Of a DNA stretch of 12,730 nucleotides, positions 6,447 through 12,730 are shown in pieces. Below the pieces are notes generated by a model that had not been told where the DNA came from, did no database searches, and was given only the letters and a program-made list of their open reading frames with translations. This DNA is from Thermoflexales bacterium (GTDB lineage Bacteria > Chloroflexota > Anaerolineae > Fen-1058): assembly GCA_016931085.1 (NCBI GenBank), contig JAFGFO010000117.1, forward strand, positions 1 to 12,730, given 5' to 3'. A program made the position numbers and the translations under genes. The number at the start of each line of letters is the position of its first letter. Position 1 is the first letter of the stretch.

Positions 6447-7727
6447 ATGGACTGGCTCAAGCGGCGCATCACGATTGCCATAAACGGCACTTACTGCCTC
6501 AGCATCCCTATCGTCGCGATCATAGCTGCGATCCTGGCCATGTGCGTCGTGTGCTGCTGCTGCCTGGCCTTGTTGGCCGGGGCCGCTTTCATCACACGCA
6601 GCATTGAACCTACCCCCTTGCCTACCCACCATCCATCAGTCACCCCGCCAGCCGTGTCGATGCTAGAGACCCCAGCCGTAAGCGGGACAGTGAGCTCCAC
6701 TGTGCCGTTCCCGACCATGACCATCACGAGCAGCCTGGTGCCCCCAACAGCTACCAGCACCGGCACGCCGGCCCCGCCGCCGCCAAGCCGGACTCCCAGC
6801 CCGACCCCGGTCGTCCTGGTGGCAGGCCAGTGCCCGCCCGTCTACGCCGTGCAAGCCGGCGATACCGTGCTGGGCATTGCCACCAAGTGCGGGCTGACGG
6901 TCGACGACATCGTGCGCGCCAATAACCTGGCCAACAGCAGCTCGCTCACGATCGGCCAGCAACTCGTGCTCCCGGCCGGCGGGCAGGTGGTGACGACCCC
7001 ACAGCCCGTTCACACGCCGGCCGCTACCCCACTGCCGCCTGCGCCATCACCCACAGGAACGCCCATCGTAGGCCGGACGCCCACAAGCTCGCCAACGCCA
7101 ACCCGCACGACCACGCCGGGCGAGGAAGAGACGCCGACCCACACCGCCACCCCGGGCACGACTGGGACACCGACCAGCACGACCACACCAGGCGAGGGAG
7201 AGACGCCGACCAGCACGACCACACCAGGCGGGGACGAGACGCCGAGCAGCACGACCACGCCAGGCGGGGACGAGATGCCGACCAGCACGACCACGCCGGG
7301 CGGGGACGAGACGCCGACCAGCACGACCACGCCGGGCGGGGACGAGACGCCGAGCAGCACCGCGACTACCACCCACACGCCCACGCCGTCGCCTACATCC
7401 TCGGGGCAGGCCAGCAACTGTGAGGTTACTGACGCCTGGGTCCACTCAGCCGACCTAACCCCAACGCAAAATCAAGTTGTCCGCGTATTCGCCGAGTTCA
7501 TGTGCAATGGCAGCCCGGTGAGCGGCGCACAGATGAAAAGCCGCTGGAACTTTGACAGCGGAGTACAAGAGTGCACGGGGACCACAGATGCAGATGGCAT
7601 CGCCACGTGTGAGCTCAACATTGGCGCGGTGACGTCGGGCCACCGTGTTCAAATAGACATATCCGTCACATGGGAGGGTAACGAGTACATCTACCAAGGC
7701 GACTCGATTGGCTTTACGCCGCAGTGA
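6447..7727 (+). CDS. Membrane-anchored LysM protein with Thr/Pro-rich repeats
   Basis: A predicted cell-surface protein that may bind peptidoglycan or other N-acetylglucosamine polymers. Order in the 426 residues: a short basic N-terminus (KRR 5-7), one hydrophobic helix (about 18-48) containing CVVCCCC (33-39), a Ser/Thr/Pro-rich linker, one LysM domain (about 133-177; YAVQAGDTVLGIA to LTIGQQLVLP), a 12-residue Thr/Pro repeat region (217-305), and a C-terminal domain (about 320-426) with four Cys and the motif TTDADGIATCELNIG, resembling a bacterial Ig-like domain. The helix is probably an uncleaved anchor. No enzyme domain is seen. The start is uncertain: there is no good ribosome binding site, and a TATAAT at 6443-6448 overlaps the ATG. 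It lies between the AcsE-like gene (65 bp before) and folD (51 bp after) on the same strand. Confidence 0.85.
   Translation: MDWLKRRITIAINGTYCLSIPIVAIIAAILAMCVVCCCCLALLAGAAFITRSIEPTPLPTHHPSVTPPAVSMLETPAVSGTVSSTVPFPTMTITSSLVPPTATSTGTPAPPPPSRTPSPTPVVLVAGQCPPVYAVQAGDTVLGIATKCGLTVDDIVRANNLANSSSLTIGQQLVLPAGGQVVTTPQPVHTPAATPLPPAPSPTGTPIVGRTPTSSPTPTRTTTPGEEETPTHTATPGTTGTPTSTTTPGEGETPTSTTTPGGDETPSSTTTPGGDEMPTSTTTPGGDETPTSTTTPGGDETPSSTATTTHTPTPSPTSSGQASNCEVTDAWVHSADLTPTQNQVVRVFAEFMCNGSPVSGAQMKSRWNFDSGVQECTGTTDADGIATCELNIGAVTSGHRVQIDISVTWEGNEYIYQGDSIGFTPQ
7095..7361 (+). repeat. 36-bp coding minisatellite in the LysM gene
   Basis: Seven full 36-bp units start at 7095, 7131, 7167, 7203, 7239, 7275 and 7311, followed by a partial unit from 7347. 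Each encodes 12 residues of the form TPTSTTTPGGDE. The last four full units (from 7203) are nearly identical, while the first two are diverged, as expected from recent unequal exchange. All units keep the reading frame, so copy number can vary without breaking the gene. The repeat forms an extended, probably wall-spanning linker between the LysM domain and the C-terminal domain. Confidence 0.9.
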
Positions 7728-7778
7728 AAGAGGGCGAGTTACGAGCCTAGTTTCTAGCTTCGAGTAAAGGAGAATCTT

Positions 7779-8693
7779 ATGACTGCAACGATTATAGACG
7801 GGAAGGCGGTTGCCGCGGCAATCCGCCAGGAAGTGAAATCCGAGGTCGCGGCGATGCGGGCCAGGGGACAAGTGCCCGGCCTCTCGACGGTGCTGGTGGG
7901 CCAGCGCCCCGACAGCCAGAGCTACGTCAAGGCCAAGTGCCAGACCTGCGCCGAGCTGGACATCGAATCGTACCCGCTCGAGCTGCCAGACACGATCAGC
8001 CAGGCCGATTTGCTGGTCGAGGTCAAGCGGCTGGGCGAGGACCCCAAGGTGCACGGCATCCTGGTCCAGTTGCCACTGCCCAAGCACATCCACGACGAGA
8101 CGATCTTGAGCGCGGTGCCTCTCGAAAAGGACATCGACGGCTTCCACCCGGTCAATATCGGCCGGCTGGGGATGAAGAATCGCGAGCCGCTGTTTGCGCC
8201 CTGCACGCCGGCCGGCATCATCGAGTTGCTCATCCGCACCGGCGTCACGATCGAGGGCAGCCGCGCGGTGGTGTTGGGACGCAGCAATATCGTCGGGCTG
8301 CCGGTCTCGCTGCTCCTGTTGGGGCGCAACGCCACGCTGACCGTTTGTCACAGCCGCACCAGGGATCTGCCAGCCGTGTGCCGCGAGGCCGATATCCTCA
8401 TCGCCGCCATCGGCAAGCCTCGCTTTGTCAAGGCTGATTTTCTCAAGCCCGGCGTGGTGATCATCGACGTGGGGGTGAACAGCGTGCCCGTGCTCAACCC
8501 AGACGGCTCGCAAGCCATCAGCGAAAAGACCGGCAAGCCGCGCACGCGCCTGGTGGGCGACGTGGACTATGAAGCCGCCCTGGAAATCGCATCGGCCATC
8601 ACGCCGGTGCCCGGTGGGGTTGGCCCGATGACGATCGCCATGCTGATGAGCAACACGCTCAAGGCCGCCAAACGGGCGTTTGGACTGCTGTAG
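7779..8693 (+). CDS. folD: Bifunctional methylene-THF dehydrogenase / methenyl-THF cyclohydrolase
   Basis: Interconverts 5,10-methylene-THF, 5,10-methenyl-THF and 10-formyl-THF in the cytoplasm using NAD(P). All FolD hallmarks are present in 304 residues: SQSYVKAKCQTC with catalytic Lys53 (YVxxK), GILVQLPLPKHI, KDIDGFHPVNIGRL, PCTPAGIIELL, the dinucleotide site VVLGRSNIVGLPVSLLL, PGVVIIDVGVN and ITPVPGGVGPMTIAML. The protein is slightly longer than the usual 285 or so residues because of an insert before LVGDVDYE (about residues 234-254). Start ATG 7779 has an AAGGAG site six bases upstream. It may supply the C1 pool used by the AcsE-like methyltransferase encoded upstream. The TAG stop abuts a GC-rich palindrome. 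Confidence 0.97.
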   Translation: MTATIIDGKAVAAAIRQEVKSEVAAMRARGQVPGLSTVLVGQRPDSQSYVKAKCQTCAELDIESYPLELPDTISQADLLVEVKRLGEDPKVHGILVQLPLPKHIHDETILSAVPLEKDIDGFHPVNIGRLGMKNREPLFAPCTPAGIIELLIRTGVTIEGSRAVVLGRSNIVGLPVSLLLLGRNATLTVCHSRTRDLPAVCREADILIAAIGKPRFVKADFLKPGVVIIDVGVNSVPVLNPDGSQAISEKTGKPRTRLVGDVDYEAALEIASAITPVPGGVGPMTIAMLMSNTLKAAKRAFGLL

Positions 8694-8713
8694 GGGCGAG
8701 GCACGCCTCGCCC
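8694..8713. repeat. GC-rich palindromic repeat after folD
   Basis: GGGCGAGGC (8694... counted from 8694) pairs with GCCTCGCCC (8705-8713) around two bases, giving a near-perfect 9-bp palindrome directly after the folD TAG (8691-8693). It fills most of the 29-bp gap to the next gene. From memory, TAGGGGCGAGGC-type palindromes are a recurrent intergenic repeat in Chloroflexota. It could form a stable hairpin in a folD mRNA, but no T-run follows, so an intrinsic terminator is unlikely. Confidence 0.55.
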
Positions 8714-8722
8714 AGGCTAAAC

Positions 8723-9712
8723 ATGTTGACCGCCAAGCTCCCGCGAATCCACCTGGCCCATCTGCCCACGGCGATCGAGCCGCTGCCGCGCCTGGGCGCC
8801 TACCTGGGTGGGCCGCAGTTGTTCGTCAAGCGCGACGACCAAACCGGCCTGGCAAGCGGCGGCAACAAGGCGCGCAAGCTCGAATTCCTGCTGGCCGATG
8901 CCCAGGTGCAGGGCGCTGACACGCTGATCACGGCCGGCGCGGCCCAGTCGAATCACGCCCGGCAGACGGCTGCCGCCGCAGCCCAGGTCGGCCTGGGCTG
9001 CGTGCTGGTCCTGTGCCAGCCGCTCGCCGGCAGCCGGCCCCAGGGCAACTGGCTGCTGGACAAGCTGCTGGGCGCAGACATTCGCTGGGTGGCCGACAAA
9101 TCGCAGTTCGCGCCGGCGATGGAAGACGTGGCAGGTGAGCTGCGGGCGCGGGGGCACACGCCGTATATCGTTCCCTACGGCGGATCAAGCCCGACAGGCG
9201 CGGCCGGGTACGTGGCGGCGATGGAAGAAATCGTGGGGGCAGGCTTGACACCTGCCCCACCCTACGATCACATCGTGTTTGCCTCCAGTTCGGGCGGCAC
9301 CCAGGCCGGGCTGGCAGTTGGGGCGCGGGCATTGAATTACCAGGGGCGCTTGCTGGGCATCAGCGTGGACGAAGCGGCCGATGTGCTCCAGGCACGCGTG
9401 GCCCGCCTGGCGACGGCAACGGCCGCGCAGTTGGGACTGAACTTGAATTTTGAGCCGGGCGAGATCCAGGTGAACGCGGATTACCTGGGGGGCGGCTACG
9501 GGGTAATGGGCGAGCTGGAAAGCGAAGCCATCGGCCTGTCTGCCCGTTTTGAGGGGCTGCTGCTCGATCCGGTCTATACCGGGCGTGCCTTGGGCGGCTT
9601 GATCGACCTGCTTCGCCGGGGCGCTTTCCGCCCGGACGAGCGGGTGCTGTTCTTGCACACCGGCGGCCTGCCGGCACTGTTTGCCTACAACGAGCAGGTG
9701 TCTCGAGCGTAG
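8723..9712 (+). CDS. dcyD: D-cysteine desulfhydrase-type PLP enzyme
   Basis: A fold-type II PLP enzyme of the ACC deaminase/D-cysteine desulfhydrase family; the best guess is conversion of D-cysteine to pyruvate, sulfide and ammonia. The 329 residues show KRDDQTGLASGGNKARKLEFL with PLP Lys49, AAQSNHARQT with Ser76, VPYGGSSPTGAAGY, ASSSGGTQAGLAVG (phosphate-binding loop) and LDPVYTGRALGGLIDLL, followed by FLHTGGLPALFAY. The DPVYTGRA form favours DcyD over ACC deaminase (which usually has DPVYEGKS), but L-cysteate sulfo-lyase cannot be excluded. The start has only a weak AGG upstream, so it may depend on translation from folD, 29 bp before. It converges with the M32 peptidase gene, 13 bp away. 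Confidence 0.9.
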   Translation: MLTAKLPRIHLAHLPTAIEPLPRLGAYLGGPQLFVKRDDQTGLASGGNKARKLEFLLADAQVQGADTLITAGAAQSNHARQTAAAAAQVGLGCVLVLCQPLAGSRPQGNWLLDKLLGADIRWVADKSQFAPAMEDVAGELRARGHTPYIVPYGGSSPTGAAGYVAAMEEIVGAGLTPAPPYDHIVFASSSGGTQAGLAVGARALNYQGRLLGISVDEAADVLQARVARLATATAAQLGLNLNFEPGEIQVNADYLGGGYGVMGELESEAIGLSARFEGLLLDPVYTGRALGGLIDLLRRGAFRPDERVLFLHTGGLPALFAYNEQVSRA

Positions 9713-9725
9713 AGCGCCAGGCTGT

Positions 9726-11234
9726 CTAGGCTAGTCCGTACAACTCGCCGTACTTGGCCTTGAGATAGCGCACAAAGGGCCCGGCCTGCAGCGGCTGGCC
9801 GGTCACGCGTTGGATCAAGTCGGCCGGCGTGAACTTGGCGCCGTGGCAGTACACGTGCTGGCGCAGCCAGTCGAGCAGCGGCGCAAACTGGCCAGCTTCG
9901 ACGTGGGCGTCCAGGCCGGGCAAGTCGAGACGAATGCGCTCGAACAACTGCGCCGCTAACAGATTACCCAACGCATAGGTTGGAAAGTAGCCGATAAGGC
10001 CGCTCGCCCAGTGCACATCCTGCAGCACGCCTTGGGCGTCGTCCGGCGGGGTGAGCCCCAGGTATTCCTCCATCTTGGCGTTCCAGGCCGCCGGCAGGTC
10101 AACCACCTTGAGCCGGCCTTCGAGCAAGTCGTTTTCCAAGTCGAAGCGCAGCAAGATGTGCAGATTGTACGTCACCTCGTCGGCCTCCACGCGGATGAGT
10201 GAGGGCTGGGCTTTGTTGACGGCACGATACAACCTTTCGGCATCCAGGCTGTCAAAGTGGGCCGGGAAAGAGTGCTTGAGGTGGGGGAAGAAAAAGCGCC
10301 AAAAGCCCCGGCTGCGCCCGACCATGTTTTCCCACATGCGCGCCTGTGATTCGTGCACGCCCAACGACGCGCCGGTTCCCAATGGCGTGCGATCCAGCTC
10401 GATGGGGATGCCCTGGTCGTAGAGGGCGTGCCCGCCTTCGTGCAGCGAGCTGAACAAGGCCGAGCCGACGTGCGCGCGGTAGATGCGCGTCGTCACGCGG
10501 ACGTCGCGCGGCGACATCGAGGTGGTGAAAGGATGGGCCGATCGATCCTGCCGCCCACGTTGAAAATCAAAGCCCATCCAGCCGAGCGTCTTGAGGGTCA
10601 AGGCCCACTGCTGTCCCTCGTCAAACTCGCCGTACAAGCAGGCATCGTCGACGGCGTCCAGGTGCTGCGAAATCGCTTGCAGAAGCGCGACGATTTCAGG
10701 TTTGAACACGGCAAAGACGGCCGCCACTTGGGAGGTCTTCATGCCCGGCTCGTACGTGTCCAACAAAGCATCGTACACGCACTCATCGTAGCCGAGCGCC
10801 TCGGCCTTTTGGAGCGTGAGGTCCAGGACCTGCTGCAGATGCGGCGCGAGCAGCGCAAAGTCAGACGCGGCGCGCGCCTTGACCCAGGCATCGTAAGCGA
10901 TGGCCACAGCGCGTCCCAGCGCGGCCTCCAGCTCGGCCGGCACCCGGCGCGCCTTGGCGTACTCGCGCGCTGTCACGCGCAGGAGGCAGGCATCGTTCGA
11001 CTCGGGGTCCAGCGCAGCCAGTTGGCCATTCAGGTCTTGAAGCAGCAGCCCTATCTCGTCGGCGATGAACTTTTGATGGGCCAGGCCGCGCAGCGTGCTG
11101 ATCTGCTCCGCGCGCGCCAAGATGCCTTGAGGCGGCATATAGATCTCTTGGTCCCACAACAGAAGCGACAAGGTAGAGTACAGATCGGTCACCTCGGCCA
11201 GGCGTGTGCGTAATGTGTCAAGCTGTTCTCGCAT
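9726..11234 (-). CDS. M32 family (Taq) metallocarboxypeptidase
   Basis: A cytoplasmic zinc (or cobalt) carboxypeptidase that removes C-terminal residues from peptides, thought to act in general peptide turnover. The 502-residue length is typical. All the conserved M32 motifs are present: HPF (234-236), DVRVTTR (244-250), the HEGGH metal site at 265-269, HESQ with the third ligand Glu295, IRVEAD and GVLQDVHWA. There is no signal peptide. Start ATG 11234 has an AGGAG site six bases upstream. The sequence behind it is occupied from 11255 by a MITE-like element, so any promoter must lie within or beyond that element. Confidence 0.95.
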   Translation of the reverse strand: MREQLDTLRTRLAEVTDLYSTLSLLLWDQEIYMPPQGILARAEQISTLRGLAHQKFIADEIGLLLQDLNGQLAALDPESNDACLLRVTAREYAKARRVPAELEAALGRAVAIAYDAWVKARAASDFALLAPHLQQVLDLTLQKAEALGYDECVYDALLDTYEPGMKTSQVAAVFAVFKPEIVALLQAISQHLDAVDDACLYGEFDEGQQWALTLKTLGWMGFDFQRGRQDRSAHPFTTSMSPRDVRVTTRIYRAHVGSALFSSLHEGGHALYDQGIPIELDRTPLGTGASLGVHESQARMWENMVGRSRGFWRFFFPHLKHSFPAHFDSLDAERLYRAVNKAQPSLIRVEADEVTYNLHILLRFDLENDLLEGRLKVVDLPAAWNAKMEEYLGLTPPDDAQGVLQDVHWASGLIGYFPTYALGNLLAAQLFERIRLDLPGLDAHVEAGQFAPLLDWLRQHVYCHGAKFTPADLIQRVTGQPLQAGPFVRYLKAKYGELYGLA

Positions 11235-11254
11235 AAGCTACTCCTACTACAGAT

Positions 11255-11387
11255 CTAGGAGCTTGTCGGAGAGACGCACGTAGGGCAGGTTTCCACGCAA
11301 AGCGTGCCACAGGCGTGGCGGCTATCCGCAGGACGCCTTTGGCGTAGAAAGCCGCCCTACAAAACGCTCTCTCCGACAGCCTGCTAG
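11255..11387. mobile_element. Complete palindromic MITE-like element
   Basis: A 133-bp non-coding element. Its termini CTAGGAGCTTGTCGGAGAGA (11255-11274) and TCTCTCCGACAGCCTGCTAG (11368-11387) are inverted repeats matching at 17 of 20 positions. The inverted symmetry continues inward (GTAGGGC near the left end, GCCCTAC near the right), so most of the element folds on itself. Inner hairpins include CACGC-AAA-GCGTG and ACGCC-TTT-GGCGT. It encodes no protein and no transposase is nearby, so it would be non-autonomous or an expanded REP-type palindrome. It ends 20 bp before the M32 peptidase start codon. Target duplication is unclear: CTAG and GATC are both found at the two ends. Confidence 0.75.
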
Positions 11388-11513
11388 ATCAGCATTGTAA
11401 CACTTTTGGGGCAGTCTGGCAAGAATTAGCTGAGGTAGCACGGCTGTTGCAAAGTCGGCGATGTAGGTTGGGTTGAGACGGGTTGCGTAGCAACTGTTGT
11501 AAAGGTGAGCGCG

Positions 11514-12545
11514 CTATTCTCCCGGCAGCTCGCGCAAGCGCGCGGCGCTGGTCTCAGCCGTCAAATCGCGTTGAGGCTCGCTCAGCAGCTCGTAGCCCAC
11601 CATGAACTTGCGCACTGTGGCGCTGCGCAGCAAGGGCGGGTAATAGTGAGCGTGTAGGTGGCATTCCGGGTGAGGCTTCCCATCGGTAGGCGCTTGGTGA
11701 AAGCCCATTGAGTAAGGGAACGAGACCTCGAACAGCTTGTCGTAGCGCGCCGTCAACTGCTTGACGATATCAGCCAAGGCGTTACGCTCGGCCCCGCTCA
11801 GCTCGGGCAAGGAGGCCACGTGGCGGTGAGCGACCAGCATCGTCTCAAAAGGCCATACGGCCCAAAAGGGCACCAGGGCCGTAAAATGCTCGTTGGCACA
11901 CACCAGGCGCTCGCTCTCTCTTTGCTCGAGCGCCAGGTAGTCGCACAACAGGCAGCCACCCTTGGCGTCCCGGTAGGCGCTCAGTGACTCGAGTTCTTTG
12001 GCCGGGTAGGTTGGGAGGCTTTCGGTCGCCCACACCTGGCAGTGGGGGTGGGGGTTGCTGGCCCCCATCGCCGCGCCCTTGTTTTCAAAGATCTGTACGT
12101 GATTGATAAAATCCTTCGATCCCAGCTCCTGGTATTGCTCGGTCCACACGTCGACCACGCGGCGGACGTCGCCCAACGCCATGTCGGGCAGGGTCAAGTC
12201 GTGGCGGGGGGAGAAGCAAATCACGCGGCACGTGCCGCGCTCGCTGCGCGCCGCGAGCAGGCCATCGTCCTCGACCGTCGCGATCGGGGTTTCGGGCAGC
12301 AGCGCGGCAAAGTCGTTCTCGAACACAAAGGTTTCGGTGTAGGCTGGGTTCGACTTGCCTCCCGCGCGGCTGTTGCCGGGGCACAAGTAGCAGCTCGGGT
12401 CGTAGTGGGGGCGTTCCTCGGGCGCGCGCTTTTCCACCTGGCCCTGCCAGGGGCGCTCAGTCCGGTGCGGCGAGACCAGGATCCACTCGCGCGTGAGAGG
12501 GTTATAACGGCGATGCGGGTGCTTGAACAAATCAGATGTGATCAT
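11514..12545 (-). CDS. galT: Galactose-1-phosphate uridylyltransferase
   Basis: Leloir-pathway enzyme: UDP-glucose plus galactose 1-phosphate gives glucose 1-phosphate and UDP-galactose. The 343 residues resemble class I GalT throughout: [20 protein letters not shown] near the N-terminus, CYLC with the metal ligands Cys52 and Cys55, FSPRH with His115, NPHPHCQVW (164-172) whose second His is the uridylylated nucleophile, and [13 protein letters not shown] for the second metal site. Nothing essential is missing. Start ATG 12545 matches the family N-terminus and lies six bases after TATAGT, so the mRNA is probably leaderless. No galK, galE or transporter gene is in the window; the gene sits alone between two copies of a palindromic repeat. 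Confidence 0.97.
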   Translation of the reverse strand: MITSDLFKHPHRRYNPLTREWILVSPHRTERPWQGQVEKRAPEERPHYDPSCYLCPGNSRAGGKSNPAYTETFVFENDFAALLPETPIATVEDDGLLAARSERGTCRVICFSPRHDLTLPDMALGDVRRVVDVWTEQYQELGSKDFINHVQIFENKGAAMGASNPHPHCQVWATESLPTYPAKELESLSAYRDAKGGCLLCDYLALEQRESERLVCANEHFTALVPFWAVWPFETMLVAHRHVASLPELSGAERNALADIVKQLTARYDKLFEVSFPYSMGFHQAPTDGKPHPECHLHAHYYPPLLRSATVRKFMVGYELLSEPQRDLTAETSAARLRELPGE

Positions 12546-12551
12546 ACGGTA

Positions 12552-12557
12552 ACTATA
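12552..12557 (-). promoter_or_regulatory. Predicted leaderless -10 box of galT
   Basis: On the minus strand TATAGT (12557-12552) is followed by TACCGT and then ATG 12545, exactly the spacing found for tsaE and its divergent neighbour. No Shine-Dalgarno sequence precedes the ATG. The -35 region (12580-12575) reads TGTTCA, a poor match to TTGACA. Confidence 0.55.
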
Positions 12558-12638
12558 TCACACATCCGCGCTTTTGAACATGCCCCCCCTGATGTTCGGG
12601 GGATGACCGGATTGGCCAGGTGCGACACACCTACACTC

Positions 12639-12730
12639 CTAGGAGCTTGTCGGAGAGACACCCGTAGGGCAGGTTTCCATACCTGCCACAGGCGCGGCGG
12701 CTATCCACAGGACGCCTTCGGCGTGGAAAG
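12639..12730. mobile_element. Second copy of the MITE-like element, cut by the window edge
   Basis: Begins with the same 20 bases as the copy at 11255 and in the same orientation, and stays collinear to the window end. The main difference is that the CACGCAAAGCGTG segment is replaced by a shorter one, so that GGCAGGT (12668-12674) pairs with ACCTGCC (12681-12687). The ACGCC-TTC-GGCGT hairpin (12712-12724) keeps its stem and changes only a loop base. The right terminus should lie about 40 bp beyond the window. It is 81 bp upstream of the galT promoter. Confidence 0.75.

Noticed and set aside
7095..7361. Regular 36-bp repeats as a possible CRISPR array
   Set aside because: The units are contiguous with no unique spacers and encode a continuous 12-residue repeat in an intact gene.
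7010..7417. Minus-strand frame of Val/Gly/Pro-rich repeats (VGVSSPPGVVVL type) opposite the LysM repeat region
   Set aside because: It is the antisense image of the 36-bp Thr/Pro repeat; low complexity keeps all frames open, and there is no domain or independent start signal.
7735..7766. Degenerate CGAGTT/CTAG-rich tract before folD
   Set aside because: Units are too diverged to define a repeat, and the only firm signal there is the folD ribosome binding site.
9713..9725. Possible repeat remnant (CCAGGCTGTCTAG) between dcyD and the M32 gene
   Set aside because: Only about eight bases are shared with the MITE-like terminus, too few to call.
11388..11513. Intergenic stretch between the MITE-like element and galT, with a CTGTTG[C/T]AAAG direct repeat (11444 and 11494) and a GTTGC-GTA-GCAAC hairpin
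   Set aside because: The repeats are 11 bp with one mismatch and the hairpin is 5 bp without a T-run; no gene or clear terminator could be supported.
12576..12597. GAACA-N12-TGTTC inverted repeat upstream of galT as a LexA-type operator
   Set aside because: LexA sites of the GAAC-N4-GTTC type have much shorter spacing; the arms are only 5 bp and nothing else suggests SOS control of galT.
1..12730. An undescribed multi-gene defence, toxin or biosynthetic system
   Set aside because: Nearly all genes belong to recognised housekeeping or metabolic families; there is no nuclease, toxin-antitoxin pair, reverse transcriptase, NRPS/PKS or phage gene, and the kinase stands apart from any partner.

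Overview
The window looks like a chromosomal stretch from an uncultured member of the Chloroflexota (Anaerolineae or Caldilineae type). This is inferred from high GC, a PknB-type kinase with a polytopic membrane tail, a LysM protein with long Thr/Pro-rich linkers, an AcsE-like methyltransferase near folD, palindromic intergenic repeats of the 'GTAGGGCAGG-TTTCC' type, and promoters with a TATAAT box six bases before an ATG. No similarity search was possible, so the taxonomy is an inference. There is no rRNA, tRNA, CRISPR array, transposase or phage gene, and nothing resembling a defence island. All eleven recognised genes appear intact.

Layout. (1) Bases 1-199: a leader with a degenerate CTCTGTG repeat and a small hairpin before the ribosome binding site. 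(2) 200-1672 (+): a Ser/Thr protein kinase with about five C-terminal membrane segments; its stop codon lies in the end of a palindromic repeat. (3) 4548 down to 1729 (-): a tight cluster tsaE-tsaB-rimI-psuG. It combines t6A tRNA-modification proteins (TsaE, TsaB), the usual companion GNAT acetyltransferase (RimI) and a pseudouridine-5'-phosphate glycosidase whose start overlaps the rimI stop. (4) 4609-5412 (+): a hypothetical beta-sandwich (concanavalin A/GH16-like) protein transcribed divergently from tsaE. (5) 5452-6381 (+): an AcsE-like methyltetrahydrofolate methyltransferase. (6) 6447-7727 (+): a membrane-anchored LysM protein with a 36-bp coding minisatellite. (7) 7779-8693 (+): folD. 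(8) 8723-9712 (+): a D-cysteine desulfhydrase-type PLP enzyme. (9) 11234 down to 9726 (-): an M32 (Taq) metallocarboxypeptidase. (10) 12545 down to 11514 (-): galT, lying between two copies of a palindromic MITE-like element (11255-11387, and 12639 to the window edge).

How the genes fit together. TsaE and TsaB act with TsaD (not in the window) in tRNA t6A synthesis, and RimI is the usual genomic neighbour. PsuG breaks down pseudouridine 5'-phosphate, so the minus-strand operon has a loose RNA-modification and RNA-nucleoside theme. The AcsE-like protein and FolD both use tetrahydrofolate one-carbon units and may belong to the same C1 network, although the LysM gene separates them. The remaining genes (GalT, M32 peptidase, DcyD) are ordinary metabolic enzymes.

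The most interesting signals are non-coding. Three genes (tsaE, the divergent hypothetical gene and galT) share TATAAT/TATAGT-N6-ATG, which predicts leaderless mRNAs. A palindromic repeat family occurs three times; its copies keep hairpins while changing sequence, and one copy supplies the kinase stop codon. A 12-bp duplication encodes the same SDRD tetrapeptide at the end of RimI and the start of PsuG. I see no convincing undescribed multi-gene system.
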